A stretch of 64,000 bases of DNA from Leucobacter allii (GCF_022919155.1 NZ_CP095045.1:1-64000), one strand, 5' to 3'; positions 8,196 through 16,719 are shown, counted from the stretch's first letter. Program-made: numbers and translations. The notes: generated by a model not told the origin, from the letters alone.

Positions 8196-8974
8196 TCCGT
8201 GCCGGCCTCCACGAGCGCGAACACGCGCGCGGGGCTGCCCGTCCCGCCCACGATGGGGAGCGGGGCGACGACGATCGCGGCGCCCGTCGCGGGGAGCAGC
8301 GCGAGGTTCTGGAGCGAGGTGACGCCGTACTTGTCGGCGCCGAGCAGGTGGTAGTGGACGGGGAAGGGCGGGTCGAGCTCGCCGCCGCGCCCCGCATCGA
8401 TGCCCACGGTCTCGACGCCGACGCCGGAGATCTCGGGTCGGCCGGCGAGCCAGGCGGCGCACTCCGCGGTGAAGCCCGGGGTGTGGGACCCGGTCTCGTC
8501 GGCGTTGAGGAACGCCTCCTGGGAGTCCGAGAAGGCGTCCCACCCGCTGCGCACGAGGAGCCAGGTGCCCGGCTCGAACGGGCCGTGCTCCGCCTCCCAT
8601 GCCTCGATGTGGGGGATGTCGAGCAGGAAGTCGGCGTCGGCCGCCGCCTCGGCGGTGCAGTCGAGCACGGCGGCGGGGCCGATGAGGCGCGCCGGCGGGA
8701 TCTCGGAGACGTCGTGCCCGTCGCGGCCGCTGATCCAGTGCACGGGCGCGTCCAGGTGCGTGCCGATGTGCTCCCCGGTGTGGATGTTCGCGTGCTTCCA
8801 GAAGGGACCGGGCTCGTCGTACGCGCTCACGGTCTCGAGCGAGAAGTCGATGAGATTCGCGAAGGGCTCGGGCAGCCGGAGGGCCGGGGTCGAAGCCTGG
8901 AGACGGTTCGTCAGATCGACGACGCGGAGCGCTCCGGTGCCGATGGCGTGCAGCAGGGGCTGGATCAGGGTCAT
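8192..8974 (-). CDS. Cyclase family (kynurenine-formamidase-like) metal hydrolase
   Basis: A 260-residue protein. HTGEHIGTHLDAPVHW at residues 65-80 is the HxGTHxDxPxHF signature of the cyclase/KynB family, which supplies metal ligands and the catalytic core. VGIDAGRGGELDPPFPVHYHLLG near residue 190 is the second conserved block. Members hydrolyse formamides, cyclic amides or isatin. It is 72 bp downstream of the TetR gene and overlaps the TPP enzyme start by 4 bp. Hydrolysis of a cyclic or N-acyl compound feeding the TPP enzyme is plausible; isatin hydrolase or formamidase activity cannot be separated by eye. Confidence 0.8.
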   Translation of the reverse strand: MTLIQPLLHAIGTGALRVVDLTNRLQASTPALRLPEPFANLIDFSLETVSAYDEPGPFWKHANIHTGEHIGTHLDAPVHWISGRDGHDVSEIPPARLIGPAAVLDCTAEAAADADFLLDIPHIEAWEAEHGPFEPGTWLLVRSGWDAFSDSQEAFLNADETGSHTPGFTAECAAWLAGRPEISGVGVETVGIDAGRGGELDPPFPVHYHLLGADKYGVTSLQNLALLPATGAAIVVAPLPIVGGTGSPARVFALVEAGTE

Positions 8975-9046
8975 GGTCCTCAGGGTCCTCCTCGACGGGC
9001 GCCCCGGCGCGGGCGCGGACCCCTCCAGCGTAGCGCGGCGGCGCGC

Positions 9047-9709
9047 TCAGCCCTCCTCGGCCCGGCGGAGTCCGGCGACCAGCGCGGTCAGCCCGAATTC
9101 GAAGGTCGTCTCGGTGACGCTGCGGCCCTCGCGCTCCGCGTGCTCCCGCGCGGCGGCCTCGACCGCGGCGAGGTGCGGGGCGCGCGGCGGATCGGTCGGG
9201 CGGAGGTTGTCCGGCGGGGTCGCGGCGTCGAGCGCGGAGCCGATGACGAAGGACTCGACGGCGACGAGGGCCGGGACGACGAGGTGATCGGGGTAGCCGT
9301 CGCGTCGGAAGGCCGCGGCGATCCGTTCGTAGTCCGCCATGGACTCCGGCTCGCCGGCGACGGGGAGCGTCGCGAGCGCCGCGATGAGGCCGGGGTGCCG
9401 GCCGAGGGTATCGCGGTAGGCGCGGGCCCAGGCGAGGATCGCCTCGTGCCAGGGGCGCCGGTCGAAGCCGTGCTCGCCGATCCGCAGGGTGAGGCGGCCC
9501 CGCATGCCGGCGATGAGCTCCTCGCGGGTCGCGAAGTAGTGGTGGAGCGCCTGCGGGCGGACGCCGAGCGTGCGCGCGAGGGCGGCGAGCGTGAAGTCGC
9601 CGCCGCGCTCGTCGGAGAGCGCGAAGGCCGCCTCGAGGATCCGCTCCCGGCTGAGGAGGGCGCCGCGGGGCCGGCCGGCGGGGCGGCGGGCGGGCTCGGC
9701 CTGGCTCAT
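9047..9709 (-). CDS. TetR/AcrR family transcriptional regulator
   Basis: A 220-residue repressor-type protein. The N-terminal helix-turn-helix runs from about residue 20 to 66 (SRERILEAAFALS, then LAALARTLGVRPQALHHYFA). The C-terminal ligand-binding part fits the TetR_C group. AGGAGG lies 5 nt before the ATG. It reads away from the amidohydrolase gene, and a perfect 7-bp inverted repeat lies in the 126-bp gap, so it most likely controls both arms of the cluster and itself. The ligand is unknown. Confidence 0.85.
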   Translation of the reverse strand: MSQAEPARRPAGRPRGALLSRERILEAAFALSDERGGDFTLAALARTLGVRPQALHHYFATREELIAGMRGRLTLRIGEHGFDRRPWHEAILAWARAYRDTLGRHPGLIAALATLPVAGEPESMADYERIAAAFRRDGYPDHLVVPALVAVESFVIGSALDAATPPDNLRPTDPPRAPHLAAVEAAAREHAEREGRSVTETTFEFGLTALVAGLRRAEEG

Positions 9710-9724
9710 CGGGCCTCCTGCGCG

Positions 9725-9756
9725 TTGCGCGATTAATTGAATGGGCGTAAATTAAT
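9725..9756 (+). promoter_or_regulatory. Amidohydrolase promoter with overlapping TetR-type operator
   Basis: TTGCGC (9725-9730) and TAAATT (9748-9753) are 17 bp apart. A perfect inverted repeat ATTAATT / AATTAAT (9732-9738, 9750-9756, 11-bp gap) overlaps the spacer and the -10. It is strikingly AT-rich against its surroundings. Bound repressor would block polymerase. Binding by the adjacent TetR protein is inferred. Confidence 0.7.
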
Positions 9757-9835
9757 GCTGTTCCGCGGGCGGGACCGGGCGGGAGCCCCGGGATCGCGCC
9801 CGCACACCCGTACCGCGGCGGAGGGAGTCTCGCCC

Positions 9836-11467
9836 ATGGCGACAGCCGAGATCATCATAGAGGGCGCGCGCGTGCGCACCCTCGTGGCCGGGGACGAGGA
9901 TCCCGGCCCCCGCGCGATCGCGCTCGCGGGCGGGAGGGTGCTCGCCGTCGGCGAGCCCGGGGCGATCGCCCGGGCCTTCCGCGGTCCTCGTACGGAGATC
10001 CACGACGCCCGGGGCTCCACGGTCACGCCGGGGCTCATCGACGCGCACCTGCATCCCATTCAGGGCGCCGAACTCACGCAGGGCATCGACCTCGGAGGCG
10101 TGACGAGCCTCGCGGAGCTCCGGGACGCGCTCGCCGCGGAGGCCGCCCGCGTGCGGCGTGCCGGGGCGGCCGGCTGGGTGCGCGGCTGGAACCTCGACTA
10201 CGCGGTCTTCGCCGGAGCGCCGCTGCGGGCCGGACTCGTCGACGACGCGCTCGGCGGCGCACCGGCGATGATCTTCTTCTTCGACTTCCACACCGCGCTC
10301 GCCTCTTCCGAGGCGCTCAGACTCGCGGGCATCACGGGCGCCAGGCACTTCGACGACAGCTCGGAGATCGTCGTCGACACCGCGGGGGCGCCCACCGGCG
10401 AGCTCCGCGAGGACAGCGCCTACCAGCCCGTGCTCGCCCGCATGCCCGAGCTCGGCCGCGCGGAGATCCGCGAGTCCGCGCGCCGGACTCTCGCCGGCAT
10501 GCGGCGCTCCGGTCTCACGGGAGGCACCATCATGGACGGCGATGCCGCGACGCTCGATCTCCTGGAGGAGCTCGACGGCAGCGGTGACGGGCTCCCGGTC
10601 CGCATCGTGAGCGCCATGGACGTGAAGCCCGCGTACACCGCGGACGAGCGCGCGGCGATCCGCGCGCAGCGGGACCGCGCGGGCCGGCGCTGGCGCGGCG
10701 GGGTGATCAAGCTCTACGCGGACGGGGTGATCGACACGGGCGCCGGCTGGCTCTACGAGCCCGACGCCGACGGGGACGGACTCGCGGGCTTCTGGGGGGA
10801 GCAGGCGGCGTTCGTCGCGGCGGTGCGGGAGTTCGCGGACGCCGGGTTCCAGATCGCCACCCACGCGATCGGCGATCGCGCCGTCGGCGAGACCATCACC
10901 GCCTACGAGGGGGCCGGCCGGCCGGGCGCGGGGCGGCCGCCGCACCGGATCGAGCATCTCGAGACCCTCGATCCGCGCGACCTCTCCCGACTCGCGACCA
11001 CCGGGATCACGGCCTCCATGCAGCTCCCGCACATGCAGTGGCGCATTCCCGACGGCAGCGATGAGTGGGCGAGGCGCCTGGGGCCGCTGCGCGCCTCACG
11101 CGCCTGGAACGCCGGATCGGTGCTGCGCGCCGGCGCGCCGCTGGCGCTCGGATCGGACTGGCCGATCGCGGACCTCGACGCGCGCCTCGGCCTCGCCTGG
11201 GCGGTGCTGCGGCGTCATCCCGGGAAGCCCGACGGCTTCGTCTTCGAGCCGAGGGAGCGACTCAGCCCCGCCGAGGCGCTCCACGGGTACACCCGCGGCG
11301 CCGCGCTCGCGCAGGGCGACGACGACGTCGGCGTGATCCGCGCCGGCGCGCGCGCCGACCTCGCGCTGTGGGCCGAGGATCCCGTGGAGGCGTCCGGCGA
11401 CGCCCTTGCGGAGCTGCCCGTCGTCGCCACCTATCTCGACGGCCTCCGCGAGACCCACCTCGCGTAA
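9836..11467 (+). CDS. Amidohydrolase family protein (YtcJ-like, Amidohydrolase_3)
   Basis: A 543-residue metal-dependent hydrolase. TPGLIDAHLHP at residues 64-74 gives the HxH metal ligands; QIATHAIGDRAV near residue 345 and HRIEHLETLDPRD near 380 give further histidines, and LGSDWPIADLD near 440 holds the catalytic aspartate region. This order is typical of the YtcJ group, often annotated as N-substituted formamide deformylases. GGAGGGAG precedes the ATG at 9836 by 9 nt. The promoter carries the TetR-type operator. The NhaC-type antiporter follows 75 bp later and is probably co-transcribed. The substrate is unknown. Confidence 0.8.
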   Translation: MATAEIIIEGARVRTLVAGDEDPGPRAIALAGGRVLAVGEPGAIARAFRGPRTEIHDARGSTVTPGLIDAHLHPIQGAELTQGIDLGGVTSLAELRDALAAEAARVRRAGAAGWVRGWNLDYAVFAGAPLRAGLVDDALGGAPAMIFFFDFHTALASSEALRLAGITGARHFDDSSEIVVDTAGAPTGELREDSAYQPVLARMPELGRAEIRESARRTLAGMRRSGLTGGTIMDGDAATLDLLEELDGSGDGLPVRIVSAMDVKPAYTADERAAIRAQRDRAGRRWRGGVIKLYADGVIDTGAGWLYEPDADGDGLAGFWGEQAAFVAAVREFADAGFQIATHAIGDRAVGETITAYEGAGRPGAGRPPHRIEHLETLDPRDLSRLATTGITASMQLPHMQWRIPDGSDEWARRLGPLRASRAWNAGSVLRAGAPLALGSDWPIADLDARLGLAWAVLRRHPGKPDGFVFEPRERLSPAEALHGYTRGAALAQGDDDVGVIRAGARADLALWAEDPVEASGDALAELPVVATYLDGLRETHLA

Positions 11468-11542
11468 CACGACCGGGCGTCGCGGCGCCCGCCCCCAGAC
11501 CCGGCGCGGCGTCGATGCCGCGCCCCTTCCCGAAAGAACCCC

Positions 11543-12919
11543 ATGATCCAGAACACCGCACTGGCGCTCCTGCCGGTCCTCACCGTGCTCCTCGTCTCGG
11601 TGCTCACCAAACGCGCGCTCCTCGGCCTGCTCTCCGGCACCGTCGTCGGGGCGATCCTCATCGGCGGCTGGGGGTTCTTCGACACCCTCGTCGCGACCGC
11701 CGGCGCCTCGCTCTCGAACGAGACCGTGCACTGGCTCGTGCTCGTCGTGGTCCTCTTCGGCATCCTCCTCGCCTACTTCAACGTCTCCGGCGCGGTGAGC
11801 GATTTCGCGAAGTGGACGGAGCGCTTCGTCACCTCCCGTCGCAAGTCGTTGCTGCTCACCTGGCTGCTCACGATCGCGCTCTTCGTCGACGACTACCTCA
11901 ATGCGCTGACCGTCGGCACGTCGATGAAGCGCGTCACCGACCGCTACGGCGTGCCCCGCACGCTCGTCGGCTCCATCGTGAAGCTGACCTCGGCGCCCAT
12001 CGCCGTGGTGCTGCCGTTCTCCACCTGGGCCGTGTTCTTCGCCGCACTGCTCGAGCAGGACGGGGTCACCGCGAACGGATCCGGCTTCGGCGCGTACGTG
12101 CAGGGACTGCCCTTCGTCTTCTTCGGCTGGTTCGCGCTCGCCATTGGCCTGCTGCTCGCCCTCGGGGTGCTGCCGCTCGTCGGGCCGCTGCGCCGCGCGC
12201 AGGAGCGCGCCGCGCGCACGGGCGACACCCTCCCCGAGGGGCTCTCGGAGGAGGAACGGGCATTCGAGCTCGCCGAGCCCGAGGCCTCCGAGCGCCGGCC
12301 GCTGCCCTTCAACTTCCTCATCCCGATCGTCACCCTCGTCGTCGTCACCATCTGCACCGAGGTCGACATCGTCAAGGGCGCGGCCGCGGCGGTGGTCGTC
12401 GCGATCGTGCTCTACGTCGCCCAGCGGCGGATGCGGATCCGCGACGTCTTCGAGCAGGCCTTCGAGGGCATCATGAGCATGGGCTACGTCATCGTGCTGT
12501 CGGTGCTCGCGTTCATGGTGCAGCAGCTGAATCTCGACCTGCAGCTCGCCGACTGGGTCATTGGCGTCACCGAGCCCGTCATGCACGGTGCGCTGCTTCC
12601 CGCCGTCGTCTTCCTGGTCTGCGGCGTCTACGCGTACGCGACCGGATCCTTCTGGGACCTCGCCGCGGTGATCACCCCGGTCGTGCTCCCGCTCGCCATC
12701 GCCGTCGGCGTCGATCCGGTGCTCGCGGGCACGGCGGTGTTCTCCGGCGCCGCGCTGGGCTCCACCACCTGCCTGTACGGCGACGGCATCATCCTCGCGT
12801 CGAAGTCCGTGGGTGTGAAGCCGCTGCAGCTCATGCTGTCGATCCTCCCCTACGCGGGCCTGGCGGCCGTGCTCACGCTGATCGCCTACCTCGTGACGGG
12901 TTTCGCGACGGCCGGCTGA
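11543..12919 (+). CDS. NhaC-family Na+/H+ antiporter or related ion-coupled carrier
   Basis: A 458-residue membrane protein with about 11-12 helices. LLTIALFVDDYLNALTVGTSMK near residue 115, APIAVVLPFSTWAVFF near 150 and the C-terminal ATGSFWDLAAVITPVVLPLA block are typical of NhaC-like transporters. A charged cytosolic loop lies at about residues 215-255. It follows the amidohydrolase gene in the same direction. It could be a general antiporter or, in this context, a substrate/product exchanger. Its last 34 bp overlap the convergent lysG gene. Confidence 0.75.
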   Translation: MIQNTALALLPVLTVLLVSVLTKRALLGLLSGTVVGAILIGGWGFFDTLVATAGASLSNETVHWLVLVVVLFGILLAYFNVSGAVSDFAKWTERFVTSRRKSLLLTWLLTIALFVDDYLNALTVGTSMKRVTDRYGVPRTLVGSIVKLTSAPIAVVLPFSTWAVFFAALLEQDGVTANGSGFGAYVQGLPFVFFGWFALAIGLLLALGVLPLVGPLRRAQERAARTGDTLPEGLSEEERAFELAEPEASERRPLPFNFLIPIVTLVVVTICTEVDIVKGAAAAVVVAIVLYVAQRRMRIRDVFEQAFEGIMSMGYVIVLSVLAFMVQQLNLDLQLADWVIGVTEPVMHGALLPAVVFLVCGVYAYATGSFWDLAAVITPVVLPLAIAVGVDPVLAGTAVFSGAALGSTTCLYGDGIILASKSVGVKPLQLMLSILPYAGLAAVLTLIAYLVTGFATAG

Positions 12920-13821
12920 CGGCCCGCGGCGCCCGGCGGCTCGCCGAGCGCCGCGGCCGCCTCCTCCGCGATCACGCGGGAGAGGCGGTCGAGCACGGGA
13001 GAGTCGAGCTTCCACCGCTGCCAGTAGAGGGGGAGGAGGATCGGCCGGTCGCCGAGGGTGCGCAGCGAGCCGTCCGCGAGACCCGCGGCGCACTGCAGCT
13101 CCGGGACCATGCCCCATCCCATGCCGCGAGCGATCGCGTCGGCGAACTCCGCGGAGGAGGGGATGTAGTGCCGCGGCGGATCGATGCTCGCGCGGGTCAC
13201 CCGGCGCAGGAAGCGCTGCTGGAAGACGTCGTGGCGGTCGAACTCCACGAGCGGGGCGCGGGCGAGCGCGGCGGCGGACACCCCGTCGGGGAAGTGCTCG
13301 GCGATGAACGCGGGGCTCGCGACGGCGTGGTACCGGTCCACGCAGACGCGGGTCGAGGTGCAGCCGGGGACGGCCTCGGCCGTCGCGGTCAGCGCGGCCA
13401 TGGCGGTGCCGCTGCGCAGGCTGTCCGTGGAGATCGTCTCATCGGCCCGGTGCACTTCGAAGTAGGCGCCCGTCTCGCGCGTCGCGCGGGCGAGCGCGGG
13501 AACGAACCACGTCGCGAGCGAGTCGGCGTTGACGACGATCGGGATCAGCTCGCCGCCGGCGGGGCCGAGCCCGAGCTCGAGGGCCGTGTCGGCGGCGATC
13601 CGCTCGATCTGGCGCGCGGCGCGGAGCACCGTGGCGCCGGCCGCGGTGACCGCCACGGGCCGACTGCGCTGCAGGAGGACCGATCCGGTGCGCTGCTCCA
13701 TCGCGCGCACGCGCTGGCTCACCGCGGACGGCGTGATGTGCAGGCGCCTGGCCGCGCCCTCGAAGCTGCCCTCCTCGAGGATCGCCGCGAAGGTGGCCAG
13801 ATGCTCGATCGGGAGGTCCAT
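12886..13821 (-). CDS. lysG: LysR-type regulator of the ArgP/LysG family
   Basis: A 311-residue protein. The N-terminal winged helix is clear (LATFAAILEEGSFEGAARRLHITPSAVSQRVRAMEQ, residues about 7-41), followed by an effector-binding domain. The divergent lysE gene and the overall sequence match the LysG/ArgP group, which activates basic-amino-acid export when lysine, arginine or histidine accumulates. ATG 13821 is preferred; an in-frame GTG at 13839 lies inside a 21-bp dyad that looks like the operator. The 3' end overlaps the NhaC-type gene by 34 bp, a tight convergent pair. Confidence 0.8.
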   Translation of the reverse strand: MDLPIEHLATFAAILEEGSFEGAARRLHITPSAVSQRVRAMEQRTGSVLLQRSRPVAVTAAGATVLRAARQIERIAADTALELGLGPAGGELIPIVVNADSLATWFVPALARATRETGAYFEVHRADETISTDSLRSGTAMAALTATAEAVPGCTSTRVCVDRYHAVASPAFIAEHFPDGVSAAALARAPLVEFDRHDVFQQRFLRRVTRASIDPPRHYIPSSAEFADAIARGMGWGMVPELQCAAGLADGSLRTLGDRPILLPLYWQRWKLDSPVLDRLSRVIAEEAAAALGEPPGAAGRQPAVAKPVTR

Positions 13822-13828
13822 GAGCGTT

Positions 13829-13849
13829 ATCTTAAGCACTGCTTATGAT
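13829..13849. promoter_or_regulatory. Dyad between lysG and lysE, likely LysG operator
   Basis: Arms 13829-13838 and 13840-13849 (ATCTTAAGCA / TGCTTATGAT) match at 9 of 10 positions around one central base. A smaller perfect dyad GAAGAATCTTC follows at 13853-13863. The site is next to the lysG start and upstream of a TAGGTT -10 candidate (13877-13882) for lysE. Binding by LysG is inferred. Confidence 0.6.
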
Positions 13850-13912
13850 CCTGAAGAATCTTCACGCACGCTCACGTAGGTTTTGGGCACCGACGTCCGT
13901 AACGTCGAAGGC

Positions 13913-14527
13913 ATGATCCTCCCCTTCCTCGTCGGCGCCGGCAGCGGCCTCTCCCTCATCGTCGCCATCGGCGCCCAGAACGCCTTCGTGCTGCGCCAGG
14001 GGATCCGCCGCGAGCACGTGCTGCCCGTCGTGCTCATCTGCGGGCTCACCGATGCCCTGCTCGAACTGCTCGGGGTCGCCGGCATCGGTTACGTCGTCGA
14101 GCGCGCGCCCGTCGTGCTCGAGATCGTGCGCTGGGGCGGCGTGGTCTTCCTGCTCTGGTACGCCTGGTCGGCCGTGCGGCGCGCGCTGCGCCCCGAGGTG
14201 CTCGTCGCCGGGGAGGGCAGCGGCGGCTCGCTCAAGCGCACGATCCTGGCCTGCCTCGCGATCACCTACCTCAACCCGCACGTCTACCTCGACACGATGG
14301 TGCTCATGGGCTCGATCGGCAACGCCCAGGGCGATCCCGAGCGCTGGTGGTTCGTCGCGGGCGGCGCGCTCGCGAGCCTCGCCTGGTTCTTCCTGATCGG
14401 GTACGGCGCCCGGGCGCTCACCCGCTTCTTCGCGACCCCGCGCTCGTGGCGCATCCTCGACGGGGTCGTCGCGGCGACGATGCTCGTCATCGCCGCGCGC
14501 CTCGCCTTCGGCGGCGTCGGGGTGTAG
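13913..14527 (+). CDS. lysE: LysE/ArgO family basic amino acid exporter
   Basis: A 204-residue inner-membrane exporter with five to six helices. GLSLIVAIGAQNAFVLRQGIRRE at residues 11-33 is the hallmark of the LysE/ArgO family, and AITYLNPHVYLDTMVLMG near residue 115 is the second conserved block. It exports lysine and/or arginine. The divergent lysG gene is the expected partner. ATG 13913 is used; TAACGT 7 nt before it could also give a leaderless message, so the transcript start is uncertain. An imperfect hairpin at 14634-14690 follows. Confidence 0.9.
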   Translation: MILPFLVGAGSGLSLIVAIGAQNAFVLRQGIRREHVLPVVLICGLTDALLELLGVAGIGYVVERAPVVLEIVRWGGVVFLLWYAWSAVRRALRPEVLVAGEGSGGSLKRTILACLAITYLNPHVYLDTMVLMGSIGNAQGDPERWWFVAGGALASLAWFFLIGYGARALTRFFATPRSWRILDGVVAATMLVIAARLAFGGVGV

Positions 14528-14588
14528 GCGCCCGGGCTCGCGCGGGCACACTCGCCGTCCCCGGAGAGGACCCGGCGTTCACGCGGAG

Positions 14589-14690
14589 GGCCCGGAATGC
14601 ATGTAGATGGCCCGGAATACACGTAGATGGCTCGGAATTCACGCGAACAGGGAGTATCCGCGGGAACACCCCCCCGTTCGCGTGTATTCC
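14589..14690. repeat. Three 20-bp direct repeats running into an imperfect palindrome
   Basis: The units 14589-14608, 14609-14628 and 14629-14648 share the core CGGAATNCACG. The third is also the left arm of a hairpin whose right arm is 14672-14690 (GTTCGCGTGTATTCC). The stretch 14528-14836 holds no gene. The hairpin may end lysE transcription, but no T-run follows. Confidence 0.6.
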
Positions 14691-14823
14691 GCCGGTGCTT
14701 GCCGGGCGGGACCGGGAGTTGGATCGCGGGCGCGGGGCAGGGCACCTGCGCGCTCCGCGGATGCCGCGGAAGCGCGCAAGCGAGCGATCCGCGCTCCGCG
14801 CGGAGGGGCGCGCCCGCCGGGGT

Positions 14824-14836
14824 TACCATTTTTCTC
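14824..14836 (+). promoter_or_regulatory. -10 box for leaderless cytosine deaminase mRNA
   Basis: TACCAT (14824-14829) lies 7 nt before the ATG at 14837, and the gap TTTTCTC has no Shine-Dalgarno. This fits transcription starting at the start codon. Confidence 0.5.
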
Positions 14837-15406
14837 ATGCCTTTGAACGACGAAGACCGCAGATTCCTCGACCTCGCCATCGACCAGGCGCGGATCGGCT
14901 GGGAGGAGGGCGGCGTGCCCATCGGGGCCGCGCTCGTGCACCACGGCGCCGACGGGCCCGAGGTGCTCGCGGTCGGCCGCAACCGCCGGGTGCAGATGGG
15001 CAGCGTGATCCGCCATGGCGAGACCGACTGCCTCGAGAACGCCGGTCGCCTGCCGGCGAGCGTCTACCGCGAGTGCACGCTCTACACGACGCTCTCGCCC
15101 TGCACCATGTGCGCCGGGACCGCGATCCTGTACGAGATCCCCCGCATCGTGATCGGCGAGAACCGCAGCTTCGAGGCCTCGGAGGACTGGCTGCGCAGCC
15201 GCGGCGCCGAGCTCGTGCACGCCGACGACGCCGCGTGCCGGGAACTCATGGACCGCATGATGCGCGAGCGGCCCGAGATCTGGGCCGAGGACATCGGCGT
15301 GGACGCGAGCGAGCTCGCCGCCGAGCCGGCCGCAGCCGCACCAGCCGGCGCCGAACGCGCCGGATCCGCGCCGACGGGGGCCGATCCCGCCGGAGCCGGC
15401 GCGTGA
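14837..15406 (+). CDS. Yeast-type cytosine deaminase
   Basis: A 189-residue zinc enzyme of the CDA/APOBEC-fold superfamily. The Zn and catalytic residues are H60 and E62 (RHGETDCLENAGR) and C89/C92 (TLYTTLSPCTMCAG). These positions and the C-terminal IVIGENRSFEA and RPEIWAEDIGV match yeast Fcy1-type cytosine deaminase closely and are unlike the TIM-barrel CodA of E. coli. The reaction is cytosine to uracil plus ammonia. A Gly/Ala/Pro-rich tail after about residue 155 is an odd addition. The stop overlaps the permease start (GTGA), so deaminase and permease form a cytosine-salvage operon. Confidence 0.85.
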   Translation: MPLNDEDRRFLDLAIDQARIGWEEGGVPIGAALVHHGADGPEVLAVGRNRRVQMGSVIRHGETDCLENAGRLPASVYRECTLYTTLSPCTMCAGTAILYEIPRIVIGENRSFEASEDWLRSRGAELVHADDAACRELMDRMMRERPEIWAEDIGVDASELAAEPAAAAPAGAERAGSAPTGADPAGAGA

Positions 15407-16716
15407 GCGCCGCGTCGCCCGCGCGCGACGCCGATCCCGCAGCCGGGTCCCCCGTGCCGGGGGAGGTCATCGATCCCGACTACCCGGTGACGCCCGTCCC
15501 GACGCACGCGCGCAAGGGGTTCTTCTCCCTCATGGTCGTGCTGCTCGGCTTCACGGTCTTCACGCCGACCATGCTCGCGGGCGCGTCGCTGGGCAAGGCC
15601 TTCGGGCTGCGCGACCTGCTCGTGGTCATCGCGCTCGGCTCCCTCGTGCTCGGCGCCTACGTCGCCGTGCTCGGGTGGATCGGCGCGCGCACCGGGCTGA
15701 CCACGGTGGTGATGGCCCGCTACACCCTCGGCACCCGCGGGTCGAAGCTCGCGTCGATCCTTCTCGGCGGCACCCAGATCGGGTGGTACGGTGTGGTCAT
15801 CGGAACGATCGGCGACCTCACCGCGCAGGCGTTCGGCTGGGAGGGCTTCGCCGCGCGCGCCGGGGTGATGGTCGTCGTGAGCGCGCTGATGTGCGCGACC
15901 GCCGTGTACGGCTATCGCGGCATGTACTGGGTGTCGCTGATCTCGACGCCGCTGATCCTCATCCTCGCGTTCTGGGTGATGTTCCGCTCGCTCGAGGAGG
16001 TCGGCGGCTGGGCGGGCCTCGCCGCGGTGCATCCCGACGCGACCATGACGACGGCCGTCGCCGTGACCGCGGTCGTCGGCACCTTCGTGTCCGCGGGAAC
16101 GCAGGCGCCCAACTGGACCCGCTTCGGCCGCACGGGCCGCCAGGCCGTGCTCGCCTGCGTCGTCGGATTCCTCATCGGCAACGGCCTCATGATCTTCTTC
16201 GGCGCCATCGGCGCGATCACCTTCGGCGAGGGCGACTTCGTGCTGGTGCTCTTCCAGCTCGGACTGGTCGGCTGGGGGCTCTTCCTGCTCTTCGGCAATC
16301 TCTGGAAATCGAACGCCGATGCGGCGTACTCGTTCGGCGTCGCGGGCGCCGAGCTGTTCGAGCGGCCCAGCAAGACCCGCTTCGTGATCATCGGCTCCGT
16401 CATCGGCACGGCCCTCGCGCTGCTCGGCGTCAACGAGCACCTGCCCCAGTACCTGGGCCTGCTCGGCACCTTCATCCCGCCGCTCGGCGGCATCATCATC
16501 GGCGACTACCTGGCCCGCTGGCGGCGCACTCAGATGCCGGAGGGCGAGGCGCTCCCGAAGGTGAACTGGGTGCTGCTCGGCGTCTACGCGGGATCATGCG
16601 CGCTGGCATGGCTGGCCGGCGAGTTCGGGATCGGCATCCCGCCGGTGATCGGGATCGTCGCGGCCCTCGTGCTCTCCGTCGCCTGCGCAAGGCTGTCGCC
16701 CCGACGCGGAGCGTGA
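15403..16716 (+). CDS. codB: Cytosine/purine permease, NCS1 family
   Basis: A 437-residue transporter with about 12 helices. FFSLMVVLLGFTVFTPTMLAG near residue 45, GGTQIGWYGVVIGTIGDL near 120, and TQAPNWTRFGRT near 235 are typical of CodB-like nucleobase symporters. It imports cytosine for the deaminase whose stop codon it overlaps. The GTG at 15403 is the coupled start. The first 30 residues are hydrophilic. A long GC-rich hairpin 4 nt after the stop probably terminates the operon. Confidence 0.85.
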   Translation: MSAASPARDADPAAGSPVPGEVIDPDYPVTPVPTHARKGFFSLMVVLLGFTVFTPTMLAGASLGKAFGLRDLLVVIALGSLVLGAYVAVLGWIGARTGLTTVVMARYTLGTRGSKLASILLGGTQIGWYGVVIGTIGDLTAQAFGWEGFAARAGVMVVVSALMCATAVYGYRGMYWVSLISTPLILILAFWVMFRSLEEVGGWAGLAAVHPDATMTTAVAVTAVVGTFVSAGTQAPNWTRFGRTGRQAVLACVVGFLIGNGLMIFFGAIGAITFGEGDFVLVLFQLGLVGWGLFLLFGNLWKSNADAAYSFGVAGAELFERPSKTRFVIIGSVIGTALALLGVNEHLPQYLGLLGTFIPPLGGIIIGDYLARWRRTQMPEGEALPKVNWVLLGVYAGSCALAWLAGEFGIGIPPVIGIVAALVLSVACARLSPRRGA

Positions 16717-16719
16717 TCG

